NCBI GenBank assembly: GCA_041905595.1
Contig: JAYRKT010000015.1
Location: forward strand, 1 to 64,000
Length of the DNA: 64,000 nt
Source of the DNA: Aliitabrizicola sp041905595
GTDB lineage: Bacteria > Pseudomonadota > Alphaproteobacteria > Rhodobacterales > Rhodobacteraceae
Direction of reading: 5' to 3'
Both the position numbers and the translations under genes were made by a program. The notes under the pieces were generated by a model. That model searched no databases and was not told where the DNA came from. It worked only from the letters and a program-made list of their open reading frames with translations. Positions 8,017 through 15,758 of this stretch are shown one piece after another; the stretch's first letter is position 1, and the number at the start of each line of letters is the position of its first letter.

Positions 8017-11000
8017 ATGAAGATCAAGTTCAAGTCGCAACCCTATCAGGCGCAGGCGGTCGATGCCGTGGTCGATTGCTTCGACGGCCAGCCCAGGCAA
8101 GATGCGCTGCGTTATACGATCGACCCCGGCGCCGGCCCCCAGGCGCGGATGGAGATCGCAGGCTTCGGCAATGCGGAGCTGCTGCAGAGCCTGGATCTGC
8201 TTGGCAATATCCACAAGGTGCAACGCCGCGCGCTGCTACCGCTGTCCGAAGGCCTGACCTCCTATGTGGACGACAAGGGTAAAGCCAAGCCGCGCAGCTA
8301 TAACCCCGGCGCGCGGGTGAACTTGGACGTCGAGATGGAAACCGGCACGGGCAAGACCTATGTCTACCTGCGCACCATGTTCGAGCTGCACAAGCGGTAT
8401 GGCTGGTCGAAGTTCATCATCATGGTGCCTAGCGTCGCTATCCGCGAAGGCGTTGCCAAGTCGATCCAGATGACGGCCGAGCATTTCCAGCAAGAGTACG
8501 GGAAGAAGCTGCGGGCGTTCGTCTATAACTCCAAGCGGCTGCATGAGCTGGAAAGCTTTTCCTCGGACGCGGGCATCAACGTGATGGTGATCAACGTCCA
8601 AGCGTTTGCGGCCACGGGGGCGGATAACCGGCGGATTTACGATGAGCTGGACGACTTCCAGTCCCGACGCCCGATCGACGTGATCGCCAAAAACCGCCCG
8701 ATCCTGATCTTGGACGAGCCACAAAAGATGGAAGGGCCCGCGACCCAGGAAAGCCTACCCAAGTTCGACCCGCTGTTCATCCTGCGCTATTCGGCGACGC
8801 ACAAGACCGTGCATAACAAGGTGCATCGCCTGGACGCGGTGGATGCGTTCAACCAGAAACTGGTCAAGAAAATCCGCGTGCGGGGGGTGGAAACGAAGGG
8901 GCTGAGCGGGACGAACCCGTATCTGTTTCTGCACCGGGTCGATGTGACATCTGCTGCCCCGGTGGCCTTTGTCGACCTGGAGGTGAAGACGGACAGCGGG
9001 ATCAAACGCATGACCCGCAAGCTGGAACAGGGACGCAACCTTTTCGATCTGTCCAAGGGCCTGGAGGTGTATCGCGGTTTCGTGGTGGCCAACATCGATG
9101 CCCGCGATGACACAGTGCATTTCACGAATGGCGACGTCCTGCGTGCCGGCGAGGCCTCGGGCGATGTAACCGAGAAGGATATCCGCCGGATACAGATCCG
9201 CGAGACGATTTCGGCGCATCTGGAGCGCGAACAGGTGCTGTTCGCGCGTGGGGTCAAGGTGCTGTCGCTGTTCTTCATCGACGAGGTGGTGAAGTATCGC
9301 GATTACGATGCGCCCGATGAACAAGGCGAATATGCCCGAATTTTCGAAGAGGAATATGCGCAGGCGGTCGAGGCGCTGCTGGGCGAGTTGCCGCTAGAGA
9401 ACGTTGAATACCGAAAGTACCTCGAGGGGATCGAAGTGGGCAAAACCCATCGCGGCTACTTCTCGATCGACAAGAAGGGACGGATGACCGACCCCAAGGC
9501 TGCGGCACGGGGTGAGATGGCAGGCCAATCCACTGAGCCTAGCGACTACGACCTGATCCTGAAACACAAAGAGCTGCTGTTGTCGTTTGAGGAACCCACG
9601 CGGTTCATCTTTTCACACTCCGCCCTACGCGAAGGTTGGGACAACCCCAATGTCTTCGTGATGTGCATGCTCAAGCATAATGACAGCCAGAACACGATCT
9701 CCCGCCGCCAAGAGGTGGGGCGCGGGTTGCGCATCGCCGTGAACCGAAATGGCGAGCGGATGGACCATCCCGTGACGGTGCATGACATCAATGTCCTCAC
9801 GGTGGTTGCGTCCGAGAGCTACAAAGGCTTTGTTGCTGCGCTCCAGAAAGAGATCGTCGAGAACCTATCTACCCGCCCAAGGCAGGCGGACGCCGAATAC
9901 TTCACCGGCAAAACCCTGAAGACAGAGGATCAAGAGCTGGTGCTGGACAAGGCTCTGGCCAAGAAGCTGGAACGTTTCCTGATCAAAAACGACTTTGTGG
10001 ATGAGGATGGCCATATAACTGCGGCCTATCATGAGGCCCGCAAGGCCGATGCAATCGAGGTCCTACCTGAAGAACTGGAACCGCATCGTGAGGCTGTCTT
10101 GGCCCTGATCGACACGGTGTTCAACGGGCGCGCAGTCGAGGACATGTTCAGCGACGGGCGCAAACCGAAAAAGAACCCCCTGAACGACAATTTCCACCGC
10201 AAGGAGTTTCAAGAACTCTGGCGGCGGATCAACCGCAAGGCTGTCTACCAGGTCGAATTTGAAAGGGCCGCATTGGTCCGAAGCTGCATCGACCGGCTAG
10301 AGCGCGACCTGAGAGTGACGCCACTGCAGTATCTGGTGACCGAAGGGGCGTTGGAAGACGCTGTGACGGATGACCGCCTGCGCGCGGGGGAGGCCTTCGT
10401 CCAAGGCAAGGTTCGGACCGAGACGGGCAAGAGCGCCCATTCTCTGGTGACCTATGATGTGATCGGGGCGATTGCGGAAAACACAGACCTGACCCGCAAA
10501 ACCGTGGGTGACATCCTGACCGGCATTCAGGCCGCCAAGTTTGGGGAGTTTGCAAGAAACCCTGAGCAGTTCATAGCCGATGCCTCGCACCTGATCCAAG
10601 AACAAAAGGCCATCGCAGTCATTGAGCGGCTGACTTACGACGCCACGGAAGACAGATATGATGCCGAACTGTTCACCGCTGGTGAGACGGGAAATGACTT
10701 CAAGAAGGCGACCGACAAGCTCAAGAATCATGTTTACGACTTTGCGATCGTTGACTCGAAGGTTGAGCGAGACTTCGTTCGTGATCTCGACACCAGCACC
10801 GAGGTGGTCGTCTATTCCAAGCTGCCCCGGGGGTTCCTCATCCCCACGCCGGTCGGCGATTACAACCCAGACTGGGCGATTGCTTTCCGTGAAGGGGGCG
10901 TGAGGCATCTCTACTTTGTGGCTGAAACCAAATCCGATCAACCGTCGATGAAAATGCGGGAGTTGGAGCAGACCAAGATCAAGTGTGCACGGAAGTTCTT

Positions 11001-11097
11001 TGATGAAATCGGCCGGAGGATTAACGAGGATCGTGTGAAATATGGTGTCGTAACCAGCTACGCTGAACTGATGGCCTTAATAAGGGAGGTGGCGTGA
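8017..11097 (+). CDS. Type III restriction Res-like DEAD/DEAH helicase-nuclease
   Basis: 1026 aa, matching the COG3587 Res family. Walker A GTGKT at 110-114 (METGTGKTYVYLRT), the DExx-equivalent DEPQ at 233-236, EGWDNPNVF and motif VI EVGRGLR at 566-572 give a complete SF2 helicase. Near the C-terminus D952 (NPDW) and E970-x-K972 (AETK) form a PD-(D/E)xK nuclease site. It should translocate on DNA and cut together with the Mod-like protein. Unlike the upstream helicase it appears intact. Start ATG has a weak Shine-Dalgarno region; the previous stop is 59 bp upstream. Confidence 0.92.
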   Translation: MKIKFKSQPYQAQAVDAVVDCFDGQPRQDALRYTIDPGAGPQARMEIAGFGNAELLQSLDLLGNIHKVQRRALLPLSEGLTSYVDDKGKAKPRSYNPGARVNLDVEMETGTGKTYVYLRTMFELHKRYGWSKFIIMVPSVAIREGVAKSIQMTAEHFQQEYGKKLRAFVYNSKRLHELESFSSDAGINVMVINVQAFAATGADNRRIYDELDDFQSRRPIDVIAKNRPILILDEPQKMEGPATQESLPKFDPLFILRYSATHKTVHNKVHRLDAVDAFNQKLVKKIRVRGVETKGLSGTNPYLFLHRVDVTSAAPVAFVDLEVKTDSGIKRMTRKLEQGRNLFDLSKGLEVYRGFVVANIDARDDTVHFTNGDVLRAGEASGDVTEKDIRRIQIRETISAHLEREQVLFARGVKVLSLFFIDEVVKYRDYDAPDEQGEYARIFEEEYAQAVEALLGELPLENVEYRKYLEGIEVGKTHRGYFSIDKKGRMTDPKAAARGEMAGQSTEPSDYDLILKHKELLLSFEEPTRFIFSHSALREGWDNPNVFVMCMLKHNDSQNTISRRQEVGRGLRIAVNRNGERMDHPVTVHDINVLTVVASESYKGFVAALQKEIVENLSTRPRQADAEYFTGKTLKTEDQELVLDKALAKKLERFLIKNDFVDEDGHITAAYHEARKADAIEVLPEELEPHREAVLALIDTVFNGRAVEDMFSDGRKPKKNPLNDNFHRKEFQELWRRINRKAVYQVEFERAALVRSCIDRLERDLRVTPLQYLVTEGALEDAVTDDRLRAGEAFVQGKVRTETGKSAHSLVTYDVIGAIAENTDLTRKTVGDILTGIQAAKFGEFARNPEQFIADASHLIQEQKAIAVIERLTYDATEDRYDAELFTAGETGNDFKKATDKLKNHVYDFAIVDSKVERDFVRDLDTSTEVVVYSKLPRGFLIPTPVGDYNPDWAIAFREGGVRHLYFVAETKSDQPSMKMRELEQTKIKCARKFFDEIGRRINEDRVKYGVVTSYAELMALIREVA

Positions 11098-11225
11098 GAC
11101 AGTCGGGGCAGTGGCCTGCTACCAGGATGAACCCTGATCAACAGAAGGCGAAATGGGCGCGTGCCTGGCTCTCCAAGTCGGTCAACCCCGCGCTCAAGGA
11201 CGCGTTGTCAACGTCGAACCATTAG
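11094..11225 (+). CDS. Possible small protein, translationally coupled to the Res-like gene
   Basis: GTG at 11094 overlaps the Res stop (GTGA) and is preceded by a strong AGGGAGGT. The 43-aa product includes MNPDQQKAKWARAWLSKS and ends ALSTSNH. It is basic and Trp-rich and has no family I recognise. The ribosome site and overlap support translation. It could also be the eroded start of a longer gene, because the next 246 bp are noncoding. Confidence 0.35.
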   Translation: MRQSGQWPATRMNPDQQKAKWARAWLSKSVNPALKDALSTSNH

Positions 11226-11399
11226 GAGGGAAGCTTTCGCCCACTTCGACTATCGCTTCAGTCTGACCCGCAGTCGTCGCGCGCGTTGGCGCAATGCCTC
11301 CTTGTCGTCTTCGAGTAAGTCACAAACGGTGCGACAGATTTAGGCGTCCTCCAGCCCCCCGATGGGCACTCGCTCATAGTGCGCTTCGTTTGTTCACTC

Positions 11400-11426
11400 T
11401 TGCTTTACGCACAATTCTCGTATACT
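11400..11426 (+). promoter_or_regulatory. Putative sigma-70 promoter for the 233-aa gene
   Basis: TTGCTT at 11400-11405 and TATACT at 11421-11426 with a 15-bp spacer (16 if CTTGCT is used). It lies 45 bp before ATG 11472 in a locally AT-rich stretch of the 11226-11471 gap, indicating that the next two genes form a unit separate from the restriction operon. Nothing else was seen in this gap. Confidence 0.45.
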
Positions 11427-11471
11427 TTTCCGTCATAACGCAATCATGTAATCTCGCGGGCGGGTGCTTGG

Positions 11472-12173
11472 ATGGCTGACTTCGATTGGAAACATCTTCT
11501 GAAACGCGGCCTGATCCTCGCGTTGGAGGATCGGACGCGGGCGGAAACGTTGAAGGCTTCCCTGCTGGTGCGCGACCATGCTGGGCTGGACAAGAAGCGC
11601 GCGCGCGAACTCGAAGGCCAGGCGCGTTTTCGGATGGTGGAGCAAGGCTTCGAAGAGGTCTGCGTCCTTTTCGGCGGTCAGCCGCTTGTCGGTGGTGTCA
11701 TCCCGAACAGCAGCCTGAAGATCTTCCAGCCGTTCATGCGGTTCGGCGGTGATGGCCCGGGTGTCATCTTTGGCCTCGCCGCGATGCCCGAACGCAGCAA
11801 GTTGCCGAACAAGAACCGTTCCCGTCTGGCCGGTGTGACGCTGAACTTCAATCTGACCCCAAGTTTTGACTTCGACGGCAGCGGCCCGAAGCCCGGGGAC
11901 ATCTTCGTCCTCTTCTTGGTTGCACGTGACCGCGAACAGTCCGGCAAACTGGATGAGATTGCGATTGGCGTGATTGATGCGACCTACGAGCAGTTTCTGT
12001 TTTACGAACGCCTTGACAAGTTCCTTGCTGATGATGCCGATGCCGCTGAACCGGTCCCCGCTTCGATTGTGTCGCCGTCCGAGACCGGGCTGGTGCGCTT
12101 GAAGGCGAAGGTGAAACCGTTTGTCCCCCCCGAGTCGCCGCCGGAGGTGGACGACGAAACAGGGAAGGCATGA
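11472..12173 (+). CDS. Conserved hypothetical protein, partner of the ImmA/IrrE protein
   Basis: 233 aa with no domain I can name. The N-terminal half begins MADFDWKHLLKRGLILALED. The middle has FGLAAMPERSKLPNK and the strand pattern AGVTLNFNLTPSF followed by DIFVLFLVARD, suggesting a beta-rich fold. The tail is Pro/Glu-rich and probably disordered. No signal peptide or membrane segment. It is 32 bp upstream of an XRE-ImmA/IrrE gene and shares its promoter. I infer a two-gene module, possibly a substrate or effector controlled by the protease, but nothing in the sequence proves it. Confidence 0.6.
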   Translation: MADFDWKHLLKRGLILALEDRTRAETLKASLLVRDHAGLDKKRARELEGQARFRMVEQGFEEVCVLFGGQPLVGGVIPNSSLKIFQPFMRFGGDGPGVIFGLAAMPERSKLPNKNRSRLAGVTLNFNLTPSFDFDGSGPKPGDIFVLFLVARDREQSGKLDEIAIGVIDATYEQFLFYERLDKFLADDADAAEPVPASIVSPSETGLVRLKAKVKPFVPPESPPEVDDETGKA

Positions 12174-12205
12174 TCGGTATCTTGCGATACCGGCGGGAGG
12201 ATTGA

Positions 12206-13405
12206 ATGCGCGTAGGAACGCCTGGCTTCGTGCCAGAACGCCTAGCGGAAGTGCGGGCTGCTCGTCGAATTTTGAGCATGAAGGAGCTTGCACAAATGAT
12301 TGGGGTTTCACCCAGTGCAGTGTCACGCTGGGAAAGCGGCACCCATGCTCCCGATGCAGAGGCGCTCACCGCCCTGGCGCGTGAACTTCGTGTGCGTAGG
12401 GAGTATTTTCTGCGACCTGTCCATGCCAGTGAACACCCGATGTTTTCTCGCTCGCTATCCAGTGCCCTGAAGCGCGACACGTCGTACCAGGACGCCCAGA
12501 TGCAGTGGCTGCAGGAAATCTCTGCGGTCTTGCAGCATTATGTGGATTTTCCGGCAGTCGACATTCCTGATGTCATGAAGGGTCTAACCTATCGCCAACT
12601 GCGTGATGAAGACATCGAGGGCATCGCGCAGGAATTGCGATCCCATTGGAGGCTTGGCCAAGGTCCGATCATCGACATGGTGGCGTTGCTTGAACGGGTC
12701 GGCTGTGTGGTTGGCTCCATCGAGATGGGAACGTCGAAGCTGGACGGGCTTTGCAGCTGGTCACGGGGTGACGAACGCCCGCATATCATGCTCGCAACTG
12801 ACAAGATGTCCCTGCCCCGCCGTCAAATGGACGCCGCCCACGAACTTGGTCATGCAATCCTGCACAAGGGCGTTAGCCACGAAGAGCTGAAGTCGGATCT
12901 CAAAGAGATTGAACGTCAGGCTTTCCGTTTTGCCAGTGCGTTTCTACTGCCCGAGACGACCTACGTGCATGAGGTGCAACATTATTCTTTGGCCGGGCTC
13001 TTGTCCGTAAAGGAGCGGTGGCGGGTTTCAGTGAAGGCGCAGATCAGGCGGCTTCTGGACCTCGAAGTCATTCCGGAGCACTACGGCACGCAACTCTACA
13101 AGAGCTATTCAGCCAACGGCTGGAACAAGGTGGAACCGCTGGATCGCGAGTGGCCAGTTCCCGAGCCGGCGGTCTTGCGCAACGCTGTCAGCCTGATCGT
13201 CGAATCCGGAACTCGCACCAAGGAAGATTTGCTTGCGGTCGAATTCACGATGCATCCAGGCGACATCGAAAACCTGATCGGGCTTCCACCAGGGTGGTTC
13301 AACCGGCAAGAAGCTAGCGTTGTCCAACTGTCGTTGAAGCAAGATGCCGCGAAATCGATTAGTGACGCTCCTGCAGGAGAAGTCGTACCGTTCGCCCGGC
13401 GGTGA
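12206..13405 (+). CDS. XRE-family regulator with ImmA/IrrE metalloprotease domain
   Basis: 399 aa. An N-terminal Cro/C1-type helix-turn-helix (MKELAQMIGVSPSAVSRWE) is followed by a COG2856 ImmA/IrrE domain with zinc protease motif HELGH at 212-216 and downstream acidic residues (ERQAFRFASAFLLP). Such proteins bind DNA and cleave repressors or antitoxins after stress; in mobile elements they trigger derepression. The C-terminal 100 residues are of unknown function. The ATG follows GGGAGG (cggcgggaggattgaATG). The gene ends at a strong hairpin shared with the convergent neighbour. Confidence 0.88.
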   Translation: MRVGTPGFVPERLAEVRAARRILSMKELAQMIGVSPSAVSRWESGTHAPDAEALTALARELRVRREYFLRPVHASEHPMFSRSLSSALKRDTSYQDAQMQWLQEISAVLQHYVDFPAVDIPDVMKGLTYRQLRDEDIEGIAQELRSHWRLGQGPIIDMVALLERVGCVVGSIEMGTSKLDGLCSWSRGDERPHIMLATDKMSLPRRQMDAAHELGHAILHKGVSHEELKSDLKEIERQAFRFASAFLLPETTYVHEVQHYSLAGLLSVKERWRVSVKAQIRRLLDLEVIPEHYGTQLYKSYSANGWNKVEPLDREWPVPEPAVLRNAVSLIVESGTRTKEDLLAVEFTMHPGDIENLIGLPPGWFNRQEASVVQLSLKQDAAKSISDAPAGEVVPFARR

Positions 13406-13419
13406 TCTTCTAGTTGAGT

Positions 13420-13441
13420 GAAGGGGGCTCACGCCCCCTTC
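13420..13441. terminator. Bidirectional hairpin terminator between convergent genes
   Basis: GAAGGGGGC at 13420-13428 pairs perfectly with GCCCCCTTC at 13433-13441 across a TCAC loop. It separates the plus-strand ImmA gene from the minus-strand DUF2493 gene and contains the DUF2493 stop codon. No long T-run follows, so its efficiency is uncertain. Confidence 0.6.
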
Positions 13442-14361
13442 TCGAACTTCATGACCGGGATGCCCAGCTTCTTGGCCTTGTCGGCGAGGTTCTCCTGGAT
13501 GCCATTGCCCGGGAAGACGAGGACGCCCACTGGGAGCACATCCAGGATGGCGTCGTTGCGTTTGAAGGGCGCGGCCTTGGCGTGCTTGGTCCAGTCGGGC
13601 TTGAAGGCCACCTGCGTCACGCCCCGGGACTCGGCCCATTTGGAGGCGATGAGTTCGGCGCCCTTTGGGCTTCCCCCGTGCAGCAGGACCATGTCGGGAT
13701 GTTTGGTCCGGACCTGGTCGAGCTTGCCCCAGATTAGCCGATGATCGTTGAAGTCCGTCCCTCCGGTGAGGGCGACCTTGGGTCCTGCGGGAAGCATCAC
13801 CTCGGTCTCCGCGCGGCGCTTGGCGGCCAGGAAATCGCGGCTGTCGATCAGCGCTGCGGTCATATGCTGGCGGTTCACCATCGACCCGGTGCGGGGGCGC
13901 CAGGTGGAGCCCGTGTGATGGACAAACTCGGTGGCGGCGTGATCGCGCATCATGTCCATGCAGTTCCGCCGTTCGATCAGGGTCAGGCCTTCGGCCGTCA
14001 GGCGCTCGAGTTCGCTCGCCTTCACCTCGGAGCCGTCCTGCTCGCGCTGAAGGCGGCGCTGCGCCTGCTCGTTCTCATCGAGCGACCGCTCGATCCGGAC
14101 CGTGGCGCGGTGGAAGAGGTTGACCTGGCCCCAGAGCATCTCTTCGAGGTCGGGTTCCATGCGGGTGTCTTCCAGGGTCGCGACGAGGGCGTCGAAGATG
14201 TCGGCGACGGCGACCGCGAGGCGCTGCCCATCGGGCATCGGGCGCGGATCGGGCTCGTCAAAGGGGCGGTAGCCATAGAGCTGCAGCTCGTCGAGCGCAC
14301 GGGCGGTCTGGGATGCGGTGTGGGCGGGTTCATACGCGTCGTCGTTGGTGTGGATCGTCAT
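13429..14361 (-). CDS. DUF2493 (YspA/cpYpsA-related SLOG) protein
   Basis: 310 aa from ATG 14361, which has a GGAGG ten bases upstream; an earlier ATG at 14400 lacks one. The N-terminal 190 residues are helical and acidic with coiled-coil character (QAQRRLQREQDG). The C-terminal 120 match DUF2493, a Rossmann-like SLOG nucleotide-binding domain: KVALTGGTDF, then VLLHGGSPKGAELIA, then FPGNGIQENLADKA. It probably binds a nucleotide or ligand; the pathway is unknown. This gene is a regular member of the Rhodobacterales mobile-element core seen downstream (toprim, strawberry-notch, DUF932). Confidence 0.85.
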   Translation of the reverse strand: MTIHTNDDAYEPAHTASQTARALDELQLYGYRPFDEPDPRPMPDGQRLAVAVADIFDALVATLEDTRMEPDLEEMLWGQVNLFHRATVRIERSLDENEQAQRRLQREQDGSEVKASELERLTAEGLTLIERRNCMDMMRDHAATEFVHHTGSTWRPRTGSMVNRQHMTAALIDSRDFLAAKRRAETEVMLPAGPKVALTGGTDFNDHRLIWGKLDQVRTKHPDMVLLHGGSPKGAELIASKWAESRGVTQVAFKPDWTKHAKAAPFKRNDAILDVLPVGVLVFPGNGIQENLADKAKKLGIPVMKFEKGA

Positions 14362-14723
14362 CGGTTTCTTGCCTCCGGGCCTGTCTCGTCCGCGCGTCAT
14401 CCCGCGCGGCCTTCATGGGCTGCGGAAGCCGTCACGGGGGCTGCCCCTTCACCCCCTTTCGGGGCCGGAACGCATGTGGAGGAGGACGGGGGGCGGCTGA
14501 TTTGCTTCGCGATGCAAAGGCGGCTCTGCCGCCGGCGGAAATCAGTTGCCCCCCGTCCTTGCAGGGGCGGCACCTTTGACGGCCGCCTGCCCATCTCTTG
14601 AAGGCCGCTCGGGTGACGGGTGGATGAGATTGCCCGGAAAGAGGCAAAGCGACGATCCACAGCCATGACAGGGATCCGTACTCCCTGCCCTGCACTCCCC
14701 GACTGACCCTTGCGCGATGCGGA
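14362..14723. other. Noncoding stretch between DUF2493 and toprim genes
   Basis: 362 bp without a supportable gene. It contains short GC-rich hairpins (CCCC-tttc-GGGG near 14455) and C-runs resembling the leader sequences between other genes of this backbone. A leader or processing region for the minus-strand DUF2493 gene is the simplest reading. Confidence 0.4.
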
Positions 14724-15755
14724 TCAGCCGAACAGGCGTTGCCGATCCTCTGGCCCGATCTGACCTGCCAGATGCTGGCGCAGCGCGTCCTTGCCGTATG
14801 CCCGAAGATCATCGTTGAAATCCCCAAGCCGCGGTTCCAGCACCCGAACGGCAATCCCGGCATCAAGTGCTCTGGCGCTCAACCTCTCTGCCGCGCGTTG
14901 CCCGGCCGGATCGCGGTCGATGGCGATGTAGAGGCGCTGCAGCCCCTCCGGCAGCCGGACCGCCCCGAGGTGACCCGAGGACAGCGCCGCCCAAACGGGA
15001 AGCCCAGGCACAGCCTCGACGAGGGACAGCATGGTCTCGATGCCCTCGCCGACCACGAGGATGTCGTCATGCGGGGTCAGCCTGACGGCATTGCCAAGGA
15101 GGTGACCCATGGCACGCCGCTGCGTCACGACAGCCGCCTTTCCCTGTCCGTCAGGCGCGAGCCAGGTGCGGTGCGCGCCCTGCAAGCCCCCTGCCCCATC
15201 GGTGACCGCGGCGATCAGCGCCGGTCTGGGGATGCTCCGGGTCTGGCCCTCATCCCGATGCCAGCACTTCGGGTGGAAGCGCAGCGCGCTCATCGTGCCG
15301 CCGTGGGTGAGGCCCCGGGAGCGGAGGTAGGTGTCTGCAAGCGTGCCTGCGATCGGCACGGAGGCTGCAAAGAGACGCGCCGCCGCGGCTGACGTGCCAC
15401 CGGGGGCTTTGGCCTTCTTCGGCGCTGGTGCATCCGGGAGGACCGGCTGCGGACGACCAAGATGCGCTCGGGCCTCGGCCAGAAGATCGGGAAAGCGGGA
15501 GATCCCGGTCCGCTTGCGGATGATGTCGAGAAGGTCACCATGTTCGCCCGTGGCGCCATCGGTGAACTTGCCAGCAGCGCCCGGCCCCGACGCGGGCCCG
15601 GTCAGCCGCACGAAGAGCGATCGGCCTGGGTTGTTCTGTAGATCGCCCACGATCCAGTAGGACCCTTCCCGCCGTCCGGCGGGAAGGTAAGCGCGACAGA
15701 CGCCTTCGGCGTTTTCCGCGAGGGCGCGGATCAATTCTTCGGTTTCGGAATACAT
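14724..15755 (-). CDS. Toprim-domain primase-like protein
   Basis: 343 aa. N-terminal region with GSYWIVGDLQNNPGRSLFVR and GKFTDGATGEHGDLLDII, as in DUF7146-type mobile-element primases. A C-terminal toprim domain follows: glutamate in LVVGEGIETMLS and the DxD in YIAIDRDPAG. Toprim domains in such proteins synthesise primers or process DNA ends. No zinc finger is apparent, so it may work with another helicase, and the gene for a giant helicase ends 3 bp upstream on the same strand. The two are certainly co-transcribed. Confidence 0.88.
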   Translation of the reverse strand: MYSETEELIRALAENAEGVCRAYLPAGRREGSYWIVGDLQNNPGRSLFVRLTGPASGPGAAGKFTDGATGEHGDLLDIIRKRTGISRFPDLLAEARAHLGRPQPVLPDAPAPKKAKAPGGTSAAAARLFAASVPIAGTLADTYLRSRGLTHGGTMSALRFHPKCWHRDEGQTRSIPRPALIAAVTDGAGGLQGAHRTWLAPDGQGKAAVVTQRRAMGHLLGNAVRLTPHDDILVVGEGIETMLSLVEAVPGLPVWAALSSGHLGAVRLPEGLQRLYIAIDRDPAGQRAAERLSARALDAGIAVRVLEPRLGDFNDDLRAYGKDALRQHLAGQIGPEDRQRLFG

Positions 15756-15758
15756 GGA

